64,000 nt of DNA, from NCBI RefSeq assembly GCF_001427905.1, contig NZ_LMEF01000007.1, positions 23,184-87,183 on the forward strand, read 5' to 3'. Positions 9,354 through 18,605 of the stretch are shown one piece after another. Source of the stretch: Flavobacterium sp. Root420 (GTDB lineage: Bacteria > Bacteroidota > Bacteroidia > Flavobacteriales > Flavobacteriaceae). The translations under genes and the position numbers were made by a program. The notes under the pieces were generated by a model that saw only the letters and a program-made list of their open reading frames with translations, ran no database searches and was not told the origin of the DNA. Position 1 is the stretch's first letter; each line of letters starts with the position of its first letter.

Positions 9354-9377
9354 CTGCAAGGTTTCCAAAACCTTGTA
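9354..9377. repeat. Palindrome CTGCAAGG...CCTTGTAG
   Basis: A short palindrome with the central TTTCCAAAA, a sequence variant of the CCTAACAGG...CCTGTTAGG family found elsewhere in the window. Confidence 0.6.
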
Positions 9378-9409
9378 GTGTTTTAACGGCCAATTTATTC
9401 ACCGTTTTG

Positions 9410-9542
9410 TTTGTCATTCCGAGGAACGAGGAATCTCCGCAAGTAACTCTATAATCAAAATCGCCAATCTTTGTCGATCCAGCAACGGGGATTGCTTCGC
9501 CAGTTCGCTAACGCTCGTGTCCTCGTTCCTCGGAATGACAAA
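9410..9542. repeat. Inverted-repeat element, TGTCATTCCGAGGAACGAGG ends
   Basis: About 130 bp. The left end TTTGTCATTCCGAGGAACGA and the right end TCGTTCCTCGGAATGACAAA are complementary, and the core contains CAATCTTTGTCGA as in the other copies. It lies in the 394-bp gap between GH95 and the MGH1-like gene, which otherwise holds only shorter palindromes. It has no coding potential and looks like a REP- or MITE-like sequence. Confidence 0.75.
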
Positions 9543-9559
9543 CTGGACTTGCTAATTTA

Positions 9560-9584
9560 CTAACAGGTTTTAAAAACCTGTTAG
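9560..9584. repeat. Palindrome CTAACAGG...CCTGTTAG, 7 bp after GH95
   Basis: Perfect palindromic arms around TTTTAAAAA, ending within 10 bp of the GH95 stop codon (9592). In the transcript it would form a hairpin immediately downstream of that gene. Confidence 0.7.
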
Positions 9585-9591
9585 GATAATC

Positions 9592-12057
9592 CTAATTCCC
9601 CTTAAAAGTATAAGTCTGTCCAGCTTTCATCTGAACATCATATTCATTATACTTTGGCAATACTACTTTTTTCAGATTCGCTTTCTCTGAAATAATCGGT
9701 TTCTTCACTTCCACATCATAAAACAATGGATTAGAATTCTTCCCTTTTGCTTTTTTAATAGAAGTTCCTTTTCCGGCAGTTAACGTATTTTCAACTTTCA
9801 ATCGGCAGTTTCCTCCAATTTTAGAATAAATTTTCAATTCAGAGACTTTATTGTTTTTCCACGTCATATCGATTACAAAACCGCCTCGGGATATCAAACC
9901 TTTAATGCTTCCGTCTTTCCAAACTGTTGGCAATGCCGGCAATAAATGGATTGCATCTTCCTGACTTTGCATCAACATTTCGGCAATTCCGGCCGTACAA
10001 CCAAAGTTACCATCAATTTGAAAAGGCTGGTGCGCATCTAACATATTCGGATAGGTCCCTCCGCCTTTTCTTTGTTCAGCAGTAACCAAATGCAATTGGT
10101 CTTGTAATAATTTATAAGCATGATTTCCATCTAATAATCTGGACCACCAGCACACTTTCCATCCCATTGACCAGCCTGTTGATTCGTCACCTCTGTAATT
10201 TAATGAGTTTTTTGCAGCTTCAAATAATTCAGGTGTTTTGGTTGCCGAAATCTGGTTACTCGGAAACAAACCGTACAAATGAGAAACGTGTCTGTGTTTG
10301 TCTTCGGGATTATCCCAATCCGTTTGCCACTCCTGTAACTGACTGTGTTTTCCAATTTTCATTGGCGGCATTTTAGCTAAAGCATCATTTAGCTTTTTAT
10401 TGAAATTTTCATCCGGAGCAACCAATTTTGATGCTTCGATAACATGTGTAAACAAATCAAAAACGAGCTGATTGTCCATAGTCGTTCCTGATGCAATTGT
10501 AGCTTTTCCGGTTCCGCCTGCGTGTGTATTTTCAGGTGAAACTGAAGGAACCACAACCAAATAACCCGTATTTGGATCGATAATCATAAAATCTAAAAAG
10601 AACTCCGCTGCTCCTTTCATGATTGGATAAATTTCTGCCAGATATTTTTTATCTCCGGTATACAAATATCTTTCCCATAAATCCTGAGAAACCCAGGCAC
10701 CACCAGTTGGCCACATTCCTGAAGTAGCATTGTCTACGGGGGCCGTTACACGCCAAATATCGGTGTTATGATGTAAAACCCATCCGTTTGCATTGTACAT
10801 CATTTTTGCTGTTTCATGACCGGTAACACTCAACTCTTTTGCCATTTGAATAAAGGGCTCGTGCATTTCTGAAAGATTGGTGACTTCTGCCGGCCAATAA
10901 TTCATTTCGGCATTTATATTTGTCGTGTATTTACTGTCCCATGGCGGTGTTACCATATCATTCCAAATTCCTTGTAAATTGGCAGGTTGTCCGCCCGGTT
11001 GTGAACTTGAAATTAAAAGATAACGTCCAAACTGAAAATATAGTGAAGCCAGTTGCGGGTCGAATTGTTTTGAGAAATCCCTGATTCGTTCGTTCGTAGG
11101 TTTCTTTGCCGCTTCATTTATTCCTAAATCAAAAGAAACCCTGTTGAAGAATTTTTGATAATAGGCAATATGATCTTTTTTGATGGTTTCGAAATCTTTG
11201 GCTTCGGCTTTCGCCAAAAAGCCTTTGCTTTTCGCAACCTCATCTTCTGAAATATCCTGATAATTTTTGAAATTGGTTGCGATCGAAATATAAAGTGTTA
11301 CCTCATCGGCTTTGTTGATGCTGATGATTCCGTTACTCGAAGAAACTTCTCCTCCTTTATTTTTGGCCGTTAATCTTCCCTGAAATTTAACTTTTCCTTT
11401 TTGATTTTCGAAATTAGTTCCAATTCCTGAAAGCAAAATTTGATCTCCGTCTGAAGCCGAAACCGTTTTATCAATCGGACTGTTCATGAAAACGTTGCAG
11501 GTAATTTGTCCCGGTTTACTGGCAGATAATTTCACGGCAATAACCTGATCTGAAAACGCAGTCAAAATTTCTCTGGTAAATTCTACTCCGTTTACGCTGT
11601 ATTTTACTTGTGCAGTAGCGTTTGAAATATCTAAATCTCTGTAATAGTTTGAATATTTCTGATGTCCAGGAAATGAAATATAAACACTTCCAAAAGTTTG
11701 GTATGGCATTCCGTCATTGGTTTGCGACATAATATCCTGCGTCGCCAATTCCTGAGCTTCATCAAATTTTCCATCAAAAATCAATTGACGAACAATTGGC
11801 AAAGCTTTTATGGATTTGGTGTGCGCATTGCTATTTGGCGACCCCGCCCAAATGGTTTCTTCGTTCAATTGCAAACGTTCCACCGCCGGATCTCCAAAAA
11901 CCATCGCCCCCAAACGACCATTCCCTAAAGGCAAAGCTTCGTTCCAGATGGCAGCGGGTTTATCGTACCAAAGTTTTAATTCGTTATTGGTTTGCGCCGT
12001 TGCTGTAAACGAAAAAATTCCAACACAAATCGCAGTTATTTTTTTTCTTAGGTTCAT
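9592..12057 (-). CDS. GH95 alpha-L-fucosidase / alpha-L-galactosidase
   Basis: The chosen start is ATG 12057 (821 aa), which begins directly at the signal peptide MNLRKKITAICVGIFSFTATAQ-type segment; an upstream ATG at 12087 adds ten residues. Family marks: N-terminal beta-sandwich with WNEALPLGNGRLGAMVFG and LQLNEETIW; (alpha/alpha)6 barrel with ANLQGIWND, then TTNINAEMNYWPAE (the two Asn of the GH95 catalytic centre) near residue 380; GGAWVSQDLWERYLYTGD; and DGNFGCTAGIAEML with Asp682 matching the family's catalytic Asp. Known activities are alpha-1,2-L-fucosidase and, in the B. theta RG-II locus, alpha-L-galactosidase. With GH140 and rhamnosidases nearby, L-Gal or L-Fuc on pectin is a sensible substrate. 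Family assignment is firm. Confidence 0.92.
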   Translation of the reverse strand: MNLRKKITAICVGIFSFTATAQTNNELKLWYDKPAAIWNEALPLGNGRLGAMVFGDPAVERLQLNEETIWAGSPNSNAHTKSIKALPIVRQLIFDGKFDEAQELATQDIMSQTNDGMPYQTFGSVYISFPGHQKYSNYYRDLDISNATAQVKYSVNGVEFTREILTAFSDQVIAVKLSASKPGQITCNVFMNSPIDKTVSASDGDQILLSGIGTNFENQKGKVKFQGRLTAKNKGGEVSSSNGIISINKADEVTLYISIATNFKNYQDISEDEVAKSKGFLAKAEAKDFETIKKDHIAYYQKFFNRVSFDLGINEAAKKPTNERIRDFSKQFDPQLASLYFQFGRYLLISSSQPGGQPANLQGIWNDMVTPPWDSKYTTNINAEMNYWPAEVTNLSEMHEPFIQMAKELSVTGHETAKMMYNANGWVLHHNTDIWRVTAPVDNATSGMWPTGGAWVSQDLWERYLYTGDKKYLAEIYPIMKGAAEFFLDFMIIDPNTGYLVVVPSVSPENTHAGGTGKATIASGTTMDNQLVFDLFTHVIEASKLVAPDENFNKKLNDALAKMPPMKIGKHSQLQEWQTDWDNPEDKHRHVSHLYGLFPSNQISATKTPELFEAAKNSLNYRGDESTGWSMGWKVCWWSRLLDGNHAYKLLQDQLHLVTAEQRKGGGTYPNMLDAHQPFQIDGNFGCTAGIAEMLMQSQEDAIHLLPALPTVWKDGSIKGLISRGGFVIDMTWKNNKVSELKIYSKIGGNCRLKVENTLTAGKGTSIKKAKGKNSNPLFYDVEVKKPIISEKANLKKVVLPKYNEYDVQMKAGQTYTFKGN

Positions 12058-12074
12058 ATAAATATTTTTTTTTC

Positions 12075-12169
12075 GCCACGAATTCACGAATTGACTCTAA
12101 TTATTCTTTGCGTTTAATTTCTCAAATTATTATGGTCGCAGATTAAAAAATAATTCGTGAATTCGTGGC
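12075..12169. repeat. Palindrome GCCACGAATTCACGAATT / AATTCGTGAATTCGTGGC
   Basis: Eighteen-base complementary arms (12075-12092 and 12152-12169) close a loop of about 60 nt between the esterase and GH95 genes. The same arms recur at 22782-22841 and 45598-45656 with unrelated loops. Confidence 0.8.
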
Positions 12170-12184
12170 TATCTTTTTTTTATC

Positions 12185-13600
12185 TTACTTCTTAACCTCA
12201 TAAATCTTGTTATTCTTCTCGCCAAACATTTCATATAATTTGTCGATATCTTTCAGTGCATTTTTAGGTAAATTTTCCGCTTTATTGCCAAAAACATATA
12301 ATTTGTCATACGGTTCAATCACACAAGTCGATTCGTCGATTTCGCCTTTTGCGTTTTTGACTTTGTTCAAATCCAAACCTAAATATTTCGCCATAAACGG
12401 ATACAATGCCATACGTTTTGAAACGCCGAAATCATGTCCTTCTTTGGCAAAATGAGCATTTTCTACTAAATCTTTTTTGCCGTAAAGTTCATAGGTTCTT
12501 TGGATAAAAGGGAATTCCAATTCCGGAACCGCCAATGTCCAGTCTTTTCCATCAGAAACAATCAATTGTGGTTTTGGCGCCATCATCGCTGAGATTTCAG
12601 CATTGTTGGTTCCGTTGCCACAAAGGTGAATTCCGCGACCGCTTTCACATGGACATCCACCGGAAAAATGAGAAGAAACCATTACCACCGGAGCAGAAAC
12701 TGTAATTCTATCATCCAAAGCAGCTAAAAACATGGTGTGCGATCCACCGCCAGAACCTCCTGTTACACCAACACGCGACATATCAACATTTTTTTGAGTG
12801 GACAAATAATCCAATAAACGAATTCCGGTTAAAACCTGTACGGTTGATGCGATACTATTTCTATGTGTTTTTTCTGGAAACTGAAGCAATGATTCTCCCC
12901 AGGCAAACAAATCATAACTTACTACAATCGCACCCATTTTCGCCATAATCGCGCAACGGTATTGTTCGTCTTTCCTGTATCTTCCGTCTCCAAAATGTCC
13001 ATCTGGAGTCAAAATTACCGGAGCTTTTTTATTCAGCGGATAAGGTTTGTAAATCGATCCTGTAGCATAAACCCCTGGAAGAATTTCCAAACCTATATTT
13101 TCGATACTGTAATCTTTATAAATCCTTTTTGGCGTTAAAATTGGTTTTGATTTCGGCATTGGCGGTGCTTTATCCAATCCAAAAGACGTAATCATACAGG
13201 CTTTTATTTCTTTTTTACGTGCTTCCCATTCCGAAACATTCGAATATAAAGTCGTCAGATAATCTAAACGTTCTCTTCCTTTATCAACTGAAACTTTATG
13301 GTTTTCATATTTTCTGATGATGTAAGTTCCGTCCGGCTGTTTGAAGTACATCAATTCAAAAGGAGCTAAAATGTTCGTTAAAGAAATCGCCAGATTGCCC
13401 GGTTCGATTCTCCAATCGGCGTAGTCTAATTCTTTTCCTTTTAATAAACCTCTGTCATCATTGATTGTAACATGAAAAGCTGTTTCAATTTTTTTAAGGG
13501 TTTCTGAAACCGGTTTTCTGAAGTTTTCATCAGAAGTTATTTGCGCATTTGCAAATGTCACGGCAAAGAATAGTAATATGTATATTTTAATTTTCATCAT
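12185..13600 (-). CDS. Secreted alpha/beta-hydrolase esterase with STN-like N-terminus
   Basis: The chosen start is ATG 13600 (471 aa), giving a clean signal peptide ending FANAQ at residue 20; upstream codons run into a palindrome. Residues about 30-96 resemble a short STN (secretin/TonB N-terminal) module: a helix, then ADWRIEPGNLAISLTNILAPFEL-like and DGTYIIRK strands. An alpha/beta-hydrolase follows with nucleophile elbow GGSGGG (Ser283), preceded by PVILTPDGH and VVSYDLFAWGES, and a late GHDFGVSKR segment with His389. A Cys-rich insert (CPCESGRG, LCGNG) lies between. The family includes acetyl-xylan-esterase-like and pectin esterases such as CE19. De-O-acetylation or de-methylation of pectin fits the context; the exact ester is unknown. 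Confidence 0.75.
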   Translation of the reverse strand: MMKIKIYILLFFAVTFANAQITSDENFRKPVSETLKKIETAFHVTINDDRGLLKGKELDYADWRIEPGNLAISLTNILAPFELMYFKQPDGTYIIRKYENHKVSVDKGRERLDYLTTLYSNVSEWEARKKEIKACMITSFGLDKAPPMPKSKPILTPKRIYKDYSIENIGLEILPGVYATGSIYKPYPLNKKAPVILTPDGHFGDGRYRKDEQYRCAIMAKMGAIVVSYDLFAWGESLLQFPEKTHRNSIASTVQVLTGIRLLDYLSTQKNVDMSRVGVTGGSGGGSHTMFLAALDDRITVSAPVVMVSSHFSGGCPCESGRGIHLCGNGTNNAEISAMMAPKPQLIVSDGKDWTLAVPELEFPFIQRTYELYGKKDLVENAHFAKEGHDFGVSKRMALYPFMAKYLGLDLNKVKNAKGEIDESTCVIEPYDKLYVFGNKAENLPKNALKDIDKLYEMFGEKNNKIYEVKK

Positions 13601-13628
13601 TTTATTGTGTATTGACAGGCTTAGATTG

Positions 13629-13764
13629 AACGCGGATGACACGGATTTACTTTGTAAAAACGCGGATAAAAACGGATTTTTTCAATTTTAACTTTGACAA
13701 AACGAATAAAAAATCCGTTTTTATCCGCGTCTTCGCTTTAGCGAATCCGTGTCATCAGCGTTCT
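13629..13764. repeat. Long palindrome AACGCGGATGACACGGATT type, overlapping the GH78 stop
   Basis: Outer arms ACGCGGATGACACGGATT and AATCCGTGTCATCAGCGT pair with a second inner pair (CGCGGATAAAAACGGATTTT and its complement). The far end reaches the stop codon of the GH78 gene (13763-13765), so the hairpin starts at the end of that gene. Related copies lie at 16531, 38662 and 53936. Confidence 0.8.
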
Positions 13765-16510
13765 ATATTTCACATTCAATAGTATATTTCCCAGAACCTA
13801 ATTCTAAATTTCTAGCTATTTTCCCGTTGATTTTTATTTCGGTATTTTTCGGAACAGGCAATTTTATGGTTGCTGAAGTATTCACCGGAATCTCGACTTT
13901 CAATATCAATTTCCCCTCTTTCTTTTCCCAGGCCGATGCTATATCTCCGTAAATCGACTTGTAGGTTGCTTTCACAAAAGTCATATCGCCCAACACTTCC
14001 GGCTGAATAAAGAAATGTTTGAAACCCGGCTTTTTATTATCCGGAACAATTCCGGCTAAACTTTGGTAAAACCATTCTTCAATTTGCCCCATCATAAAAT
14101 GATTCCACGAATTTCCTTTTCGCGGATCCCATTGTTCCGTCAAAGTCGTTAATCCGAATTTAATCTGAAAACCATAACCCGGCGCATCATAATGATTGTT
14201 CATTTTGTACATCGTTTCGTTCTCGCCATTTTGAGCTAAGGCCTGAAACAAATAGCGATTTCCAACATCACCTGTGGTTAATCTGTCGCCTTTCGCTTTT
14301 ATATCTGCTAGTAAATTCTGCATTACTGCCGCTTTGTATTGCGGTTCTACAATATCCATATAAACCGGAACGGCATTACTAAACTGGCTGTTTGTGCCAT
14401 AACTCTTAGTTTGCGGATTGAAGAATTCCTTGTTGAAGGCCGTTTTTATATCAGCAGTCAAAGTTTCATATTTCTGAATATCTTCTGTTTTATTCAACAG
14501 CTTTGCTGCTTTCGCTACCAAACTCGCTCCATAAAAATAATGTGAAGTTGCCGAAAGTGCAATCGGACTGTTTTTTGAATATCCCGCAGCGTGTGTTCCG
14601 TAATCGTACCAATCGCCCAAGCCGTGCGATACAATATGATTGGTAGCTTTTGTTCCTAAATAATCCACGTACTTTTTCATTACCGGATAATATTTTTCCA
14701 ATAAAGAAGCATCTCCATAATATTCATAATACATCCAGGGTAGAATTACTCCGGTTACACCCCATTCCGGTGAATCGGTAAAATCACCTCCAAAAACTAC
14801 GTATTCCGGAACTATGGTCGGAATCAAACCGTTTTCTCTTTGTCCGTCTGCGATGTTTTGCATTGTGGCCGGAATATAACTTTCCAGATTATAATTGAAC
14901 ATTAGACCAGGTCCATTTAAGTGAATTTCTTCCAGCCAACCCAACTTTTCACGCTGCGGGCAATCGGTAAAAACACTCTGAAAATTACTTTTTATGGAAT
15001 TATTAATCAGCTCATGTGTTTTATTAAAAATGGTATTGGATGATTCAAAAGTACCTGCTTCTCCAGCCGAATTATAAATAAAATTTGATTTTAAATCGAC
15101 CAGTGTTGGTAAGTTTTTATCTTTCTTTTTTTTGTAATTGATATTCTCAATCTGAACATATTGAAAACCATAATAACTGAATTTCGGCTGCCATTCTTCA
15201 ACACGATCTCCTTTTAAAGTATAGTCGTAATAGTAGGGTTTCCCGGATCTTCCCTGACCAATTGTTCCATCTTCATTTAATCCTTCACCGACCCAAACAC
15301 GAACGGTTTGTCCCTTTTTCCCTTTTACTTTTATGGTTGGAAATCCCGAAAGGTTTTGTCCCATATTAAAAACATAAAAGTTGGGTTTCAACTCTTTTAC
15401 TTCTTTTACATCATAGCGTTTCTGAATCGTAATTGGCGGTGCCGTTTGGGCTCTCAAAACTCCTTTTGGTGCTTCCTGAACCACAATTGATTTCCAGTTT
15501 GAGTCATTAAATCCTTTCGAATTCCACCTTTTTTGCTCTAAGTTGGCGTTGTAATCCTCACCTCCAAAAATGCTGTTGTACGTGATTGGACTTTTACTGT
15601 ATTTCCAGCTTTGATCTGATTTTATGATTTCTTCGGAACCGTCTTTATAAACCACTTTCATTTTGAAGAACAAAGTCGGAGGTCCAAAACTTACAAAAAA
15701 CTTGGTATATCTTTCAGCCAGCGTATTGTACATTCCGTTTCCTAAAAGAACGCCAATTACATTTTCGCCGTTTTGTAGTTCATCTGCCGATAATTCATAA
15801 GTATTATAATTTACGGTTTTATCGTAATCTGTCCATAAAGGTGCAAACTCGCTATTGCCAATTTTCTTTCCGTTGAGTGTCAATTCATAATGTCCTAATC
15901 CGGAAATATAAACTACGGCTTCTTTGATTTCTTTAGAAATAGTAAATGATTTTCGAAGCATAATACTTCTACGTGACAATGAATCCGAAGCATTGATTAT
16001 CGCTTGCTTTTTCTCTCTATTGTAAGTTGCAGAATGGTAACTTCTACCTTCCGGCAAATAACTATCGGCTTTTGTAATTGCTCCGATCCAAATTGGATTT
16101 AAGTCGGATTCGTCCGGAGCAATTCTGAAGGAAGCAGTTTTGCTCCATTTAGAAATTTTGCCTTTTTGATTCCATACTTTAACTTTCCAGAAATATTTGG
16201 TTTCGGGTTTTAAAGGACTTCCTCCATACAAAATATGGAGATTTTTACTGGAATTTACTCTTCCGCTGTTCCACATATTACCATCGTCATTTTTCAGTTT
16301 TTCTTCTGAGGAAGCCACCAAAATCTGATACCCGATTTGTGATGTATTAAATTCTTTCGAAACCAATTGCCAGCTTAATCTTGGTTGTTTTTGTACCGCC
16401 AATGGGTTCTCTGTCATCTCACAAGTCAAATGCTCAGCAGCAATCTGCCCATTTGAAATGAAAGTTGTCAGAAGACAAAAGAGGAATAATATGTTTTTTA
16501 AATTCTTCAT
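13763..16510 (-). CDS. GH78 alpha-L-rhamnosidase (second copy)
   Basis: This 915-aa secreted enzyme has a signal peptide ending ISNGQ. The domain order is as in the other GH78: N-terminal fibronectin-like part (ENPLAVQKQPRLSWQL), sugar-binding sandwich (AVVYISGLGHYELTLNGKKIG), another sandwich, catalytic (alpha/alpha)6 barrel and C-terminal sandwich. The signature TDCPQREKLGWLEE has Asp516, and Glu792 in TTLTEQWDP fits the general base. The motif LGWLEE rather than RQPWLGD places it in a different GH78 subgroup from the 4702-7452 protein, which suggests a different linkage. It lies between the esterase and the 621-aa propeller protein and is flanked on both sides by palindromes of the same family. 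Confidence 0.92.
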   Translation of the reverse strand: MKNLKNILFLFCLLTTFISNGQIAAEHLTCEMTENPLAVQKQPRLSWQLVSKEFNTSQIGYQILVASSEEKLKNDDGNMWNSGRVNSSKNLHILYGGSPLKPETKYFWKVKVWNQKGKISKWSKTASFRIAPDESDLNPIWIGAITKADSYLPEGRSYHSATYNREKKQAIINASDSLSRRSIMLRKSFTISKEIKEAVVYISGLGHYELTLNGKKIGNSEFAPLWTDYDKTVNYNTYELSADELQNGENVIGVLLGNGMYNTLAERYTKFFVSFGPPTLFFKMKVVYKDGSEEIIKSDQSWKYSKSPITYNSIFGGEDYNANLEQKRWNSKGFNDSNWKSIVVQEAPKGVLRAQTAPPITIQKRYDVKEVKELKPNFYVFNMGQNLSGFPTIKVKGKKGQTVRVWVGEGLNEDGTIGQGRSGKPYYYDYTLKGDRVEEWQPKFSYYGFQYVQIENINYKKKKDKNLPTLVDLKSNFIYNSAGEAGTFESSNTIFNKTHELINNSIKSNFQSVFTDCPQREKLGWLEEIHLNGPGLMFNYNLESYIPATMQNIADGQRENGLIPTIVPEYVVFGGDFTDSPEWGVTGVILPWMYYEYYGDASLLEKYYPVMKKYVDYLGTKATNHIVSHGLGDWYDYGTHAAGYSKNSPIALSATSHYFYGASLVAKAAKLLNKTEDIQKYETLTADIKTAFNKEFFNPQTKSYGTNSQFSNAVPVYMDIVEPQYKAAVMQNLLADIKAKGDRLTTGDVGNRYLFQALAQNGENETMYKMNNHYDAPGYGFQIKFGLTTLTEQWDPRKGNSWNHFMMGQIEEWFYQSLAGIVPDNKKPGFKHFFIQPEVLGDMTFVKATYKSIYGDIASAWEKKEGKLILKVEIPVNTSATIKLPVPKNTEIKINGKIARNLELGSGKYTIECEI

Positions 16511-16530
16511 TTCTTATTGTTGAGAATTAG

Positions 16531-16666
16531 AACGCGGATGAAACGGATTTACTTCGTAAAAACGCGGATAAAAACGGATTTTTTAAATATTTAATTTTAG
16601 CAAAGTGAATAAAAAATCCGCGTTAATCTGCGTCTTCGCGAAAGCGAATCCGTGTCATCCGTGTTC
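16531..16666. repeat. Long palindrome AACGCGGATGAAACGGATT type
   Basis: Outer arms AACGCGGATGAAACGGATT and AATCCGTGTCATCCGTGTT, inner arms around CGCGGATAAAAACGGATT. It is the same family as 13629-13764 and fills the gap before the GH78 gene. Confidence 0.8.
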
Positions 16667-16672
16667 TATTTT

Positions 16673-18538
16673 TTATAACTTTTTCGTCACCAATGATTTA
16701 ATATTAAATACCGCCTCCGGAATTAGTTTACCTGTATCCGGCAAATCTGTAAAATCTGGTGTGTCTGGTTCTGTATCTGCATTTGGTGTGTAACGCTGAT
16801 CGCCGGTGCGGAACATAATGCGTGAAATACCATCAACCGGAGCGTAGAATATTTTATTGGTTTCTTTTCCGTCATTTACTTTCACCGTATACGAACGGGA
16901 AGTAACATCTAATTTAACTGTTATCGTATATTCTTTTCCGGCTTCGTATTTTGTAAGTCCGCCAAAACGCGCACCGTTTTTCGCTTTCAATTCTCCATCC
17001 GAATCAAATACCAATCGGATAGCAGGAAGCCCTTGTTTGTTTTGGAATTCAACTTGCAATAAACCATGATTATTTTGTTCTGGTTTAACCGTAAAAGTCG
17101 CTTCCATTTTTTGTGCAAACGGAATTACACGTTCGGCACGAGAATAATCAAAATAATCCTGATCTCTTAAAGTTAACCATTTTACGCCATCGGCTTTCTT
17201 TTCTATTTTCGTAGATGCCCATGATAAATCGTAGGTATTCCATAATTTTAATTCATCGCCATTTGGCAAATCATTAAAAACATCTTTTACATCTTCTTTC
17301 ACTTCGCTGGTTACCGGAACCGGAACCGAAGCCACCCAAATATCTTCTTTATTGACACTGTAACTTACCCAAAGTTTTCCGTCAGGCGGAGTTCCGTCTG
17401 TTTCGAGAATACCGCGAACGTATTGCGGTCCTGCAGATTTGTAATTTCCACCGTAACGCATTGGTGTGATTTCGCCATGAACCAACAATAAATCTTTGTA
17501 ATTTAGTCCGTCATCACTGGTTGAAATTGCTAACGGCCAACGGTATTCTGATGGATTATAAACGGTCGCATAACGATTATCAGACGTTTTTTGTCCCCAG
17601 ATTTTAGCATTGCTATTTACAAAACCCGGTGCTCTTGTTGGTGTATACTGCCATGTTTTTCCATCATCTTTACTGATCGAAGTCAGCGCAAATTTCCATA
17701 AACCTACTACGTTTCCATTTGGTAAATGGTAATAATTGAACGCTTTATATTGTTTTTTCAACGGAATCAACGCGTCATCTCTGTCTGCTTCTTCCACCCA
17801 TTGCTGCATTAATAAAGGTTTAGACATCATTTCATCACAAGCTTTGATAAATTTCTTGTCTTTGCTTTTCGTGTAAAATGGAAATGTTGTTGGTACTGGA
17901 TTTCCGTTTTTATTATAACGAACAAAATAAACCGGACCATAACTTCCATCTTTGTAAATTTCTCTTACTACACGACCAATTCCTTTTCCGTCATTTGGAT
18001 CGTCTTTTTTGTCTAATACCACTCCGTAATAACCTACCGCAAGCAATCGATTATCTAATGAAACATAAAAGCCCATTCGTTGGTGCATAACGGCATCTAA
18101 GTTTTTAGCCACACCTTCAACACTTTCTTTTTTAAATCCGTCAGGAACATGGTAAATTGGAAAAAGCACCTGAGGTTTTGTCCACGTCACTCCGTCTTGT
18201 GAAGTCATCATAAAGGTCTGTCCCGGTGGAATATGTTCTCCTGACGGATCGCTTAAATAATGTAAATAGAACGTATTATTCCAATACGCCATCATCGGTT
18301 GGTGGTTATATGTCCAGCCAAAACCATCTGCTTTTTCAGGATGTTCCCTGCTCGCACGCATAATCTGCGTGGCATGAACACCCACCGCCGGACTTAATTG
18401 CCCGTGATGATAATCAACATTTGAAAGTGTTTTGCCAACATAACGCACCGTGTCGTTTTGGGCATTTACAGCTGCACAACTCAATAGAATTGCGGCTGTA
18501 GTTATGATGTTGGTTTTTATGTTTTGGAAAGTAATCAT
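16673..18538 (-). CDS. Beta-propeller hydrolase or lyase with C-terminal beta-sandwich (GH145/PL27-like?)
   Basis: This 621-aa secreted protein has a signal peptide ending AAVNAQ near residue 27. Residues about 40-420 form a beta-propeller with sialidase-like Asp-box repeats (TSQDGVTW, SKDDGKTW, STSDDGLNY). Near the N-terminus is YHHGQLSPAVGVHATQ, with His44 and His45. Residues about 430-600 form a beta-sandwich (ATFTVKPEQNNHGLLQVEF, AIRLVFDSDG). The early HHGQL motif recalls the rhamnose-active seven-bladed propellers of GH145 and PL27, whose key histidine also lies near residue 48 (from memory, not searched). Removing terminal rhamnose from glucuronate would fit this locus. It may also be an unclassified sialidase-like enzyme. 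The fold is fairly sure; the reaction is open. Confidence 0.6.
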   Translation of the reverse strand: MITFQNIKTNIITTAAILLSCAAVNAQNDTVRYVGKTLSNVDYHHGQLSPAVGVHATQIMRASREHPEKADGFGWTYNHQPMMAYWNNTFYLHYLSDPSGEHIPPGQTFMMTSQDGVTWTKPQVLFPIYHVPDGFKKESVEGVAKNLDAVMHQRMGFYVSLDNRLLAVGYYGVVLDKKDDPNDGKGIGRVVREIYKDGSYGPVYFVRYNKNGNPVPTTFPFYTKSKDKKFIKACDEMMSKPLLMQQWVEEADRDDALIPLKKQYKAFNYYHLPNGNVVGLWKFALTSISKDDGKTWQYTPTRAPGFVNSNAKIWGQKTSDNRYATVYNPSEYRWPLAISTSDDGLNYKDLLLVHGEITPMRYGGNYKSAGPQYVRGILETDGTPPDGKLWVSYSVNKEDIWVASVPVPVTSEVKEDVKDVFNDLPNGDELKLWNTYDLSWASTKIEKKADGVKWLTLRDQDYFDYSRAERVIPFAQKMEATFTVKPEQNNHGLLQVEFQNKQGLPAIRLVFDSDGELKAKNGARFGGLTKYEAGKEYTITVKLDVTSRSYTVKVNDGKETNKIFYAPVDGISRIMFRTGDQRYTPNADTEPDTPDFTDLPDTGKLIPEAVFNIKSLVTKKL

Positions 18539-18564
18539 TATTATTTTGTTTTTGATTCTGATCA

Positions 18565-18597
18565 GACCTAACAGGTTTTAAAAACCTGTTAGGTCTC
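18565..18597. repeat. Palindrome AGACCTAACAGG...CCTGTTAGGTCT
   Basis: A perfect palindrome between the GH43 and the 621-aa propeller gene, ending 8 bp before the GH43 stop codon (18606). Belongs to the CCTAACAGG family. Confidence 0.8.
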
Positions 18598-18605
18598 GTC
18601 GAGAA

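Noticed and set aside
9410..9542. Possible insertion-sequence remnant
   Set aside because: No transposase fragment or target duplication can be seen; the family is described here only as an inverted-repeat element.
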